Shown here piece by piece: positions 44,124 through 51,750 of a DNA stretch of 64,000 nucleotides (positions are counted from its first letter, which is position 1; every line of letters begins with the position of its first letter). The stretch covers positions 96,663 to 160,662 of the forward strand of contig NZ_JQGK01000005.1 in NCBI RefSeq assembly GCF_000743525.1, in the 5' to 3' direction. The notes below the pieces were generated by a model. The model was not told where the DNA came from. It did no database searches and saw nothing but the letters and a program-made list of their open reading frames with translations. A program made the position numbers and the translations under genes. This DNA comes from Sulfurospirillum sp. SCADC (GTDB taxonomy: Bacteria; Campylobacterota; Campylobacteria; Campylobacterales; Sulfurospirillaceae).

Positions 44124-44960
44124 ATGAAAAAAGAACTTCTCATTTTAATAGCGTGTGCCGTCATGGCGCAGGCTGGTTTTATCAAAGAGGGCATGGAAGC
44201 CAAAGAGAGTGGTGATCACCAAAAATTGGTTGAAGTGTATGACAAAGCGTGTAACGAAGGCAAAGCCTCTGGCTGCTATAACTTGGGCGTTTTGTACGCA
44301 GAGGGCACGGGAAATGTGGCGAAAGATCTTGCGAAATCGGTGAGCTTGTATGAGAAAGCGTGCAGTGCAGATTTTGCCTCAGCCTGCCATAATTTGGGGC
44401 TTTTGTATGCAGGAGGCATGGGGGTAAAACAAGATTTTGCCAAAGCAAAAGCGTTTTACGAAAAATCGTGCGCACAGGATGAAGGGTGTACCAATCTAGG
44501 GCTTTTGTATGCCAATGGTGCAGGGGTAAGTCAAGACTACGCAAAGGCTGCAGAGTTGTATCAAAAAGCATGCAAAAATGAGGACTTAATGGGCTGTAAT
44601 AACTTAGGATTTTTGTTGGCACAAGGACGTGGGATGCCACAAGACTATAAAAAAGCGAGCGAATACTACCAAAAAGCGTGCGATGGTGATCTTGCGATGG
44701 GGTGTGACAATCTAGCTCTTTTGTATGCCGTGGGTAAAGGCGTTGCACAAGATTACACAAAATCGAGCCAATTCTACGACAAAGCGTGCAAAAGTGGGTT
44801 TGAAAAAAGCTGCAACAATCTTGGCATCTTATACGCGGAGGGCAAAGGGGTGAGTGCGGATAACACCAAAGCCAAAGAGCTTTTCAAAAGCAGTTGTGAC
44901 AAAGGGCTCAAAGAAGGCTGTGAGAACGTTACGCTTTTAGAGACGATTACAAAGCACTAA
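44124..44960 (+). CDS. Sel1-repeat (HcpA-like) Cys-rich secreted protein
   Basis: 278 residues, signal peptide MKKELLILIACAVMAQA. About seven 36-residue Sel1/TPR-like repeats with paired Cys (for example YEKACSADFASACHNLGLLYAGG), as in Helicobacter Hcp proteins with disulfide-linked repeats. Role in sulfite respiration unknown; may be a periplasmic scaffold or copper/heme handling factor. Confidence 0.9.
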   Translation: MKKELLILIACAVMAQAGFIKEGMEAKESGDHQKLVEVYDKACNEGKASGCYNLGVLYAEGTGNVAKDLAKSVSLYEKACSADFASACHNLGLLYAGGMGVKQDFAKAKAFYEKSCAQDEGCTNLGLLYANGAGVSQDYAKAAELYQKACKNEDLMGCNNLGFLLAQGRGMPQDYKKASEYYQKACDGDLAMGCDNLALLYAVGKGVAQDYTKSSQFYDKACKSGFEKSCNNLGILYAEGKGVSADNTKAKELFKSSCDKGLKEGCENVTLLETITKH

Positions 44961-45006
44961 AAAGCGTGTTAGAAAATAATAAATAGTTTACATGTAAAGG
45001 GAAAAA

Positions 45007-45867
45007 ATGCAACGAAGAGAATTTTTAATTTTAGGTCTCGTGTTTACTTCATCGTATGCGTATGCACAAATGTTTCAAACCGTACCCGAAGCGAATGCGA
45101 CGCTGATACAATCAGGCAAAGACAAATATGCGTGCCCCAACTGTGGGATGCACTTGGTGAAGTTTTACAAAACAAGCCATACGCATGAAAATCATCAGTA
45201 CTGCTCCATTCACTGCCTTTACGAAGCAACGCAGGGCGTGATTCCCAAAGATGCCAAAGTGGTTGATACGATCACGTTAGAGCTCATTGATGTGAACAAA
45301 GCGTTTTATGTCGTGGGAAGTAAGGTGAGAGGGACGATGACGCGCACAAGCAGTTACGCGTTTGGCAACGAAAAAGATGCGTTGATGTTTGTCTCCGACA
45401 ACGGTGGCAAAGTGATGAATTTTGCAGAAGCGTATGCCGTTGCGGCGGAGGATTTTCCTCAAGATTTTTCCAAATCTAACCCCGTAGCGCCTGTCACAAA
45501 AATAGAGGTTCCCAAAGATGCAAAATGCCCCATCTGTGGTATGTTTGTTGCCAAATATCCGCAGTGGGTTGCGCTGTACGATGGCGAGAAGAAGTTCTAT
45601 TTTGATGGTGTGAAAGACATGATGAAATACGCCTATGCTAGAAAACTAAGCGGCGATAAATTCTATGTCAGTGATTATTATAAGCTGGCAAAATTAGAAG
45701 CTACCAAAGCCTTTTACGTCATTGGCTCAAACGTGTATGGACCAATGGGCAGTGAACTTATCCCGTTTGCGAGCCAAGAAGAGGCGCAGAGTTTTGCACG
45801 CGACCATAACGGTCAAAAGGTGATCGCTTTTGATGAAATTACCGAAGCGTTGGTCAAAAGTCTATGA
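45007..45867 (+). CDS. Tandem NosL-domain copper protein (MccL-like)
   Basis: 286 residues with an N-terminal hydrophobic signal (RREFLILGLVFTSSYAYA). Two NosL domains with CPNCGMHL (about 41-48) and CPICGMFV (about 176-183) and the paired VVGSKVRGTM / VIGSNVYGPM strands. NosL is the copper-delivery protein for nitrous oxide reductase. Here it likely delivers Cu(I) to MccA. Confidence 0.88.
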   Translation: MQRREFLILGLVFTSSYAYAQMFQTVPEANATLIQSGKDKYACPNCGMHLVKFYKTSHTHENHQYCSIHCLYEATQGVIPKDAKVVDTITLELIDVNKAFYVVGSKVRGTMTRTSSYAFGNEKDALMFVSDNGGKVMNFAEAYAVAAEDFPQDFSKSNPVAPVTKIEVPKDAKCPICGMFVAKYPQWVALYDGEKKFYFDGVKDMMKYAYARKLSGDKFYVSDYYKLAKLEATKAFYVIGSNVYGPMGSELIPFASQEEAQSFARDHNGQKVIAFDEITEALVKSL

Positions 45868-46052
45868 AATTTTTAACCATGCTTGCCACCTCATTTTCGA
45901 TGCTTTATCTGATGTTGGTGGTGCATGCGTTTAGTTTTCCGAGTCAAAAAAAAGCCGAAGAGCTCACCGCACTCTCTTTACATGTAAAAGATGCCAAACC
46001 CTCTTTGAGCTTTCCAACGAACGCGTACCAAAGGTTTGTCTATGTTCCGTAA
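45864..46052 (+). CDS. Small one-helix protein of the mcc cluster
   Basis: 62 residues: one N-terminal helix (MLATSFSMLYLMLVVHAFSF) and a short polar tail with a palindrome-encoded SLHVKDA. Overlaps both neighbours, so it is probably real. No known domain. Confidence 0.65.
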   Translation: MKFLTMLATSFSMLYLMLVVHAFSFPSQKKAEELTALSLHVKDAKPSLSFPTNAYQRFVYVP

Positions 46053-47154
46053 AAATTTTGTCGAGTATGCGATTTTACTGCTTTTTAAAGATCGAAATGA
46101 CCATCTTTTTAGCTTTCTGATCTTCTCGTTTATCGTCTTTATCTTAAGCGCGGTACTTTTTATCTCCGACTCGTTGCAATACGATTTGATTCGAAGCATC
46201 AACGCTCAGCCTTCTATCGTCGTTGAAAACACGAGAGTGGGCAGGGCGTATCCGATGCACGAGGGGCATGTGTACGATGTTTCTCAAATGACAGGTGTCA
46301 GCAGTGTTGAAGGTGTGGTCGATGGGTACCATTACTTCGCGCAAAAGCGTCTGTGGTTTCACATCATCGGCGATCCTAGCTTAGCCAAAGATGAGATGCT
46401 CATAGGGCAGGGTGTTCAAAAAGCGATGGCAGAGCTGTACTACGAAGAGGAATTTCATTTCCTCACCGAAGAGCGCCTCATCAAAGTCAAAATCAACAAA
46501 ATCGCTCCCAAAGGGACGAACATTCTCTCCAATGATGCGATCTTTCTCAATCCCAACACGGCGCGCGCCGTACTCGGCATGGAGATGGATGAATACTCCA
46601 AGCTTTATGTAAGCGTTCCAAACCCCAATGAAGTGGGCAATGTAGCACTTAAAATCGTCGAGATTTACCCCAGTGCGAAAGCAACGACGCAAGAAGATGC
46701 CATCGGTGCGGTGCGCCATCTGTACTACTACAAAGGGGGTATTTTTATGATTTTATATGTGATTGCGTTGGTCTCATTTTTTATCCTGCTTAAAAATCAG
46801 ATCGGGTTGGTGTACGGCGAAAAGAAAAAAGAGATCGCCATTTTGCGCAGTCTTGGCTTTTGCATCAAAGACATCATCGCGCTTAAATTCATTCAAAACA
46901 GCGTGGTTTCCATAAGTGCGTATCTTTTAGGCGTGGCGCTGGCGTATGGGTACGTGTTTGTGCTTAACGCGCCTTACCTTCGCAATATTTTCTTAGGAAG
47001 CGAGCTTGAAAACAGCATCTCTCTCACGCCTGTGATTGACATCAATCTTCTCTTTTTGATCTTCCTCTTTGGCGTCATTCCGTTCTTAGCATTTGTCATT
47101 TTGCCTGCATGGAAAATCGCGATCAGCGACATGAGCGAGGCGGTAAAATCATGA
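46042..47154 (+). CDS. FtsX/MacB-type ABC permease
   Basis: 370 residues, ATG at 46042 chosen over the TTG at 46036. N-terminal helix, large periplasmic domain, then three helices (GGIFMILYVIALVSFFILL and so on), the FtsX/MacB layout. Together with the next ATPase it forms a mechanotransmission-type ABC system. In Shewanella-like sulfite operons and in NosDFY, ABC genes lie beside NosL genes; a role in metal centre maturation is inferred. Confidence 0.85.
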   Translation: MFRKNFVEYAILLLFKDRNDHLFSFLIFSFIVFILSAVLFISDSLQYDLIRSINAQPSIVVENTRVGRAYPMHEGHVYDVSQMTGVSSVEGVVDGYHYFAQKRLWFHIIGDPSLAKDEMLIGQGVQKAMAELYYEEEFHFLTEERLIKVKINKIAPKGTNILSNDAIFLNPNTARAVLGMEMDEYSKLYVSVPNPNEVGNVALKIVEIYPSAKATTQEDAIGAVRHLYYYKGGIFMILYVIALVSFFILLKNQIGLVYGEKKKEIAILRSLGFCIKDIIALKFIQNSVVSISAYLLGVALAYGYVFVLNAPYLRNIFLGSELENSISLTPVIDINLLFLIFLFGVIPFLAFVILPAWKIAISDMSEAVKS

Positions 47155-47828
47155 GTCACATTCTCATTCAAAACCTAAACAAGCTTTATAACCCTAACAA
47201 ACCCAACGCCTTTTACGCGCTTAAAAATATCAATCTCAGCATCGAAGATGGCGAAGTCGTGATCTTAAAAGGGGTGAGTGGCAGTGGCAAAAGTACGCTG
47301 CTTTCGCTCATCGGAGGACTGAGTAAACCCAGTTCGGGCGAGATTTTGGTGAACCATCAAAACATTGCCAAACTGCCTGACATCATGAGTTCCGCTTTTC
47401 GTCATCAAGAGATAGGCTTCATCTTTCAGTCGTTCAATCTGTTGGAAGGTTTGAGCGTTTATCAGAACATCGTAGCGCCCTTGGCGTTGACAACACTCAG
47501 CAAAGAGGCGATTCATGAAACAGTGAGTCGTGCGATGCACCTTGCTAACATTGAGCATAAAAAAGACCAGAAAGTCGGTAGTTTAAGCGGTGGCGAGAGA
47601 CAACGTTGTGCCATTGCACGCGCTGTCGTAATGGAGCCTGCTATCATCTTAGCCGATGAACCAACGGCGAATTTGGACAAAGAAAATTCGCTGATCTTTA
47701 TTGAGATTTTGAAAAAATTTAAGACACTGCATCAAACGGTCGTCATCGCTACCCATGACACGCTGTTTGATGATCTTTCGTGCATTGATCGATGCGTGCA
47801 CATGCGCGATGGTGAGATTTTGGAATGA
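47151..47828 (+). CDS. LolD/MacB-type ABC ATPase
   Basis: 225 residues, ATG at 47151 overlaps the permease stop. Walker A GVSGSGKST (about 38-46), signature LSGGERQRCAI, Walker B AIILADEPTANLD and H-loop VVIATHD. Partner of the permease. Confidence 0.92.
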   Translation: MSHILIQNLNKLYNPNKPNAFYALKNINLSIEDGEVVILKGVSGSGKSTLLSLIGGLSKPSSGEILVNHQNIAKLPDIMSSAFRHQEIGFIFQSFNLLEGLSVYQNIVAPLALTTLSKEAIHETVSRAMHLANIEHKKDQKVGSLSGGERQRCAIARAVVMEPAIILADEPTANLDKENSLIFIEILKKFKTLHQTVVIATHDTLFDDLSCIDRCVHMRDGEILE

Positions 47829-48778
47829 GTATCTTTTTATCCAATGAGATCATCGTTTTTTTACTCATTGAGCTGATACTCATCGTCTTGATGGCGATTT
47901 CGCAGGTAAACATCCTCACGATTCTGCGCCATTGGGATTTTGATGCGACCACGCCGTTGCAGTATGCGCTGGAGAAAAAGAACTATCTGGTCAATACGAT
48001 TCTCTATTTTACGCTTACATGTAAAGTGATTTTGTTTCTCTTTTTTATCCAATCGCTGAACTCCTTAGCGGGCATCGTGCCTGGTGCCATGTGCTCCGCA
48101 GGCGTTGTGGGGGCGAACCATTATGGCAACGCGCTTCTGCTTTTAAAATTATTGCTCATTTTTGGATTTGGACTCTGGATGATCGTCAATAAACTCGACC
48201 TTGCGTGCATTACCTTTCCCTATTTGAAACGCAAATACCTTCTCTTTACCCTGCTGTTTGTCGGTGTTTTGGGTGAATTTCTACTGGAGATCCTCTACTT
48301 TTCCAACATTCCGCTCACGGTTCCCGTCTTTTGTTGCAGCGTTGTGTTTCAAGCGCCCAAGCTTCCTTTTGGCTACACCCAAACGCTGTTAGTCCTCTTT
48401 TTTTACACGCTTTTGGGAGCGATTGTGCTTTTCAACACGCTCAAACAGACGATGGCAAGCTTTACATGTAATCTCATTTTCTTGTTCATCGCCTACTACG
48501 CCATTACCTACTTTTTCGGGCTTTACATCTACGAAATGCCTAACCACAAATGCCCGTACTGCATGCTTCAAAAGGAGTATTATTACATCGGTTACTTCAT
48601 TTGGGGTTCACTCTTCTTGGGAATATTTTTTGGAATCGTGCCGTTTTTAATCGAGCGCATTACGCAAAAATCGTACGTCTATCTGCTCAAATACTCTTCT
48701 CTGTGCCTCATCATCACCGCGCTCATCTGTAGCATTTACGTGGTGCGCTACTACCTGATGACAGGGGTTTTTCTATGA
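47825..48778 (+). CDS. Polytopic membrane protein with CPYC motif in copper/sulfite cluster
   Basis: 317 residues, about 8 helices. Two conspicuous Cys/His spots: MCSAGVVGANHYGN (about 90-103) and NHKCPYCMLQKEYYY (about 240-254). They could bind copper or act as a thiol redox pair. Not recognised by family. ATGA overlap with the ATPase gene. Confidence 0.7.
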   Translation: MSIFLSNEIIVFLLIELILIVLMAISQVNILTILRHWDFDATTPLQYALEKKNYLVNTILYFTLTCKVILFLFFIQSLNSLAGIVPGAMCSAGVVGANHYGNALLLLKLLLIFGFGLWMIVNKLDLACITFPYLKRKYLLFTLLFVGVLGEFLLEILYFSNIPLTVPVFCCSVVFQAPKLPFGYTQTLLVLFFYTLLGAIVLFNTLKQTMASFTCNLIFLFIAYYAITYFFGLYIYEMPNHKCPYCMLQKEYYYIGYFIWGSLFLGIFFGIVPFLIERITQKSYVYLLKYSSLCLIITALICSIYVVRYYLMTGVFL

Positions 48779-49284
48779 TGAAATCCTCCTTTGCCACGGT
48801 GCTTCTTTTAGGCGTTTTAGCCCTGCTGATTGTCACCATGGACATCAGCGAAAGTCGTGTGTTGGTACGCCATGGCAATACGCAACAAGAGCCTTTGGAA
48901 ATCGTTTTAGATCAGTACATCTGCATCGAAAGCCGCGTACCCATCGTCGATCTGTTTAACTCCGCCCAAGCGGTTTTGCCCAACGGCGACACCTACTTTT
49001 TCAATGATGTTGGCAATGTCCTTTTGTGGCTAGAGCGTCAAAAAAACAAAGAGAAGATCGTCGTGTGGGTCTACGCGCAAGATACCGAACGCTACGTCTT
49101 AGCCAAAGACGCATGGTACTCACGCGTCGAGATCACCCCGATGGGATATGGCTTTGGAGCGTACGAGTTTCGCCTTTACGGCAAATCTGACTACTACTTC
49201 AACGAAGTACAGCTTTTCGCCCTGCGAGGTGAAACTCTCTTGCATCCGATGATCAATTCGCTTTTGATGAATAATAAGCTCTAA
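48775..49284 (+). CDS. NosL-like small anchored protein
   Basis: 169 residues, one N-terminal helix, then a NosL-type domain lacking the CxxCGM motif but keeping SAQAVLPNGDTYFFNDVGN and the TPMGYGFGAYEF end. A single Cys (YICIESR) is left. Last gene of the cluster, followed by a 24-bp perfect palindrome. Confidence 0.6.
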   Translation: MMKSSFATVLLLGVLALLIVTMDISESRVLVRHGNTQQEPLEIVLDQYICIESRVPIVDLFNSAQAVLPNGDTYFFNDVGNVLLWLERQKNKEKIVVWVYAQDTERYVLAKDAWYSRVEITPMGYGFGAYEFRLYGKSDYYFNEVQLFALRGETLLHPMINSLLMNNKL

Positions 49285-49287
49285 GTC

Positions 49288-49311
49288 AAAATCTTTACAT
49301 GTAAAGATTTT
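49288..49311. repeat. 24-bp perfect palindrome at end of mcc cluster
   Basis: Extended copy of the iterated motif; 12-base arms AAAATCTTTACA and complement. It lies between the ends of two convergent genes. A 20-bp copy lies at 63096-63115. Confidence 0.9.
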
Positions 49312-49316
49312 AATGC

Positions 49317-50397
49317 TCAAATATGGCTGTTTTTAAGCAGTTCAAACAAACGCTTATTGATAAAATAGACTTCTCTTCCCTTTTTTTCACTCACTAAAAT
49401 GCCTACTTCTTCCAATGCTTTGAGGTAGTTTGTGGCAGTTTTGCGTGTGATGCCCAGCTCTTCGACTAAAAAGTTTATTTTGGTGTAGGGGTGTTTGAAA
49501 CTCTACTCCAACAACTCTTTGGAGTAGAGTTTTGGCAAAGTTTTTAAAATGACCTCTTTGCTCTCTTGCATCGTTGTATTGATGGCGTTTATGAGCACGA
49601 TGCTTTTTTGTGCTGTTTGCTCTACGCCCTCAAGCATATACATCACCCACTCTTGCCATGCGCCATCACTACTCACGGCTCTTAAAAGACGGTAATACTC
49701 CGACTTGTTTTTGATGATGTAAGAGCTAAGGTATAAAATGGGGATGTCTAAAAGTCCACTGAGCATCAGGAAAAGGATGTTGACGATGCGCCCCGTTCTG
49801 CCGTTGCCATCGTAAAAAGGGTGAATCGCTTCAAACTGATAATGCACTATCGCCATTTTGATGAGCGCATCAAGATCATCGAGCTTGGGCGTGTTGATGT
49901 ACTGCTCCAAATTATCCATCAAGGCATGAATGGTTTGTGGATTTTGCGGTGGCATAAAAACGACTTCACCGCTGTGTTCATTTTTAAGCACCGTTCCGCT
50001 TTGAGAACGCATACCTGCATCATTTCCCTCTAACACTTTTTGAATCTCGATGATATGTTTTTTGAGCAATAAACGATGCTCCTCAATTAACGAAAACCCC
50101 GTATAAAGTGCTTCACGATAGCGTTGTACCTCTTTGGCTTGTTGGGAGATAGCGGCACTGCTCACACTCGCACGGTACAGTTCATCGTGCGTGGTGATGA
50201 TATTTTCAATTTCCGAAGAGTCTTTGGCTTCTTGCAAAGAGAGGGCATTGATCAAGATGTGCTGATTGGGGGATGGAGTTTGCCACGCCTTTGAGTTCGG
50301 CTAAGGCACGATTGGCGCTGATGACTTTTTTAAGAATTTCTTTTGTCTCTAACTCGATGCTGAGCGGAAGCAGTGAGGGAATGTACTCATCAGCCAT
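49317..50397 (-). pseudogene. Broken Fic/DOC-family AMPylase with C-terminal winged helix
   Basis: Three pieces in one gene. Residues 1-46 are read from 50397; then an extra base in a C5 run (minus strand, near 50270) shifts frame. The middle ORF (49503-50255) carries HPFYDGNGRTGR, the Fic active site. It stops at TAG (49503-49505), but the same frame continues FKHPYTKINFLVEELGITRK and on to HI-stop at 49317, a clear winged helix. So there is one frameshift and one nonsense codon. Confidence 0.85.
49501..49529. repeat. 11-bp inverted repeat containing the fic nonsense codon
   Basis: CTCTACTCCAA and TTGGAGTAGAG with a 7-bp loop. The TAG that truncates fic lies in the left arm. Perfect pairing suggests that the lesion arose by a quasipalindrome template switch. 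Confidence 0.75.
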
Positions 50398-50429
50398 GAA
50401 ACCCCTTTGATATGCGTCATTTTTGTAGC

Positions 50430-50462
50430 AAATTACCCATGTTGTATAAATATGGGTAATTT
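50430..50462. promoter_or_regulatory. Inverted repeat in fic promoter, possible operator
   Basis: AAATTACCCA and TGGGTAATTT with a 13-bp spacer. A second ACCCA ... TGGGT pair lies at about 50475-50497. May be bound by the fic C-terminal winged helix (autoregulation). Confidence 0.6.
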
Positions 50463-50643
50463 TTTCATTATTTTACCCAAGTATTTTAAAAGTGGGTCAT
50501 TTTTTAAACTCAAAATTGAATCATAGTTAAAGTTATAATGATGGTTAAGAGTTAATAGACTGAAAATAAGCAAAAACGTATTCTGTATTATCCTGCGCCA
50601 TTTATGTTATATTATGTGATTTATCAATCTAAAAGGAGCCTTT

Positions 50644-51294
50644 ATGTCGTACATTGCATTAAGAAAAGACTTAACTGAGAGCAAAGAAAAATGTGAGTTT
50701 TGCCCCAAACATATGACATCCCTCAAAGCGTTTGTGCTTTTAGATACTAAAACAGGTAAAGAAGTATACGCGGGTCCTGTATGTGCAAAGAATCATATAG
50801 ATCCATCAATACATCTAAATCACTTACCAGATTTCACAAAATTCACGTTAGGCACGGAAGAACATCGTGGCTCAAGAGGTGGGCATGTGGGTAGCGGAGC
50901 TAGTACTCCTGAAGAATTACGCAAGAAAAAAGCTCGTGAATATCTTGAACTTCGTGAATATAAAGTCATAGGAACTTTAGTACCATCATACAAACCTCTG
51001 AAAGATTACTATGATATTTTAAAAATAAGAGATTTAAATGAAGGTGAAATAAATCATATCATCAACATTGAAGCAAGAGCACCTTATGAATTAAAGCATG
51101 AAACATTATTGAAGTGCTATAACTATTTATTTTGGATTGACGTAGCATTGCTAAAAGTAGACTCTACAGGTATTACGTATTTGAAAAACATGAAAACTAC
51201 TATTCTGAAATACAAAAAGCTTTCTTCTAAACAGCTGGAGGGAACAAATAAGTGGTTAGAACATATAGAAGGAGTACCAACCCTTCAGGCATAG
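50644..51294 (+). CDS. Hypothetical protein with N-terminal CxxC zinc-binding-like motif
   Basis: 216 residues, AAAGGAG ribosome site. N-terminal CEFCPKH (about 17-23) and GPVCAKNH (about 41-48) look like a zinc ribbon. The rest is helical and Lys-rich. Phage/mobile-like appearance, AT-rich, function unknown. Confidence 0.6.
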   Translation: MSYIALRKDLTESKEKCEFCPKHMTSLKAFVLLDTKTGKEVYAGPVCAKNHIDPSIHLNHLPDFTKFTLGTEEHRGSRGGHVGSGASTPEELRKKKAREYLELREYKVIGTLVPSYKPLKDYYDILKIRDLNEGEINHIINIEARAPYELKHETLLKCYNYLFWIDVALLKVDSTGITYLKNMKTTILKYKKLSSKQLEGTNKWLEHIEGVPTLQA

Positions 51295-51509
51295 AATGAG
51301 TGTAACTTTTTCATCATCGGAATAGATAAAACTTTTCAACTGAAAAAAGAGGTGGTTATATTGGCATGTATGAGAAATAGCTCTAGGTGATTGGTTTCAG
51401 TTTTATTCTTTGTTTTGAGTGAAAATCTAGGCTTTTTTAGACTTATTATGGACTATAAATCTTTAGGCATTAGGCATTTAACGTAGTATATTTTTGATGA
51501 TTTGAAAGT

Positions 51510-51609
51510 TGGCGAGAGGGTGTAGGAATCGAACCTACCAGCAAACGGTCAACCGCCCACCCAATCGGCTTTGAAGGCCGTGGTGCACACCAGAGTCACA
51601 TACCCCCCG
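51510..51609 (-). tRNA. selC: Selenocysteine tRNA (anticodon TCA)
   Basis: On the minus strand: T-stem/loop GTAGG-TTCGATT-CCTAC, encoded CCA end at 51510-51512, anticodon loop CTTCAAA with TCA at 51572-51574, stem CGGC/GCCG, and a long variable arm (about 51540-51565). The 8-bp acceptor pairs A-U, three C-G and G-U-containing pairs; position 1 reads as C opposite C, so the 5' end may be one base off. Serves FdhA Sec187. Confidence 0.93.
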
Positions 51610-51639
51610 CAAAAGGAAAATTATTCTAACCAAGATATG

Positions 51640-51657
51640 CTTTATAGAGAATAAAGT
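51640..51657. repeat. 18-bp direct repeat, left copy
   Basis: CTTTATAGAGAATAAAGT, itself a 6-bp hairpin. An identical copy lies at 54126-54143. The two flank the broken GGDEF-EAL gene and lie next to selC. Confidence 0.8.
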
Positions 51658-51750
51658 CTCCATCGCATCACACGTGTTAAAGGGGAGAGATGCGCTTACA
51701 TGTAAAGCATGAAAACCAAAAGCAATCTAAAATATTTAGACAGGCGTCGC

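Noticed and set aside
44182..44760. 192-residue antisense ORF in the Sel1 gene
   Set aside because: Repeats of the Sel1 codons make a long open antisense frame; His/Leu-rich product is an artefact.
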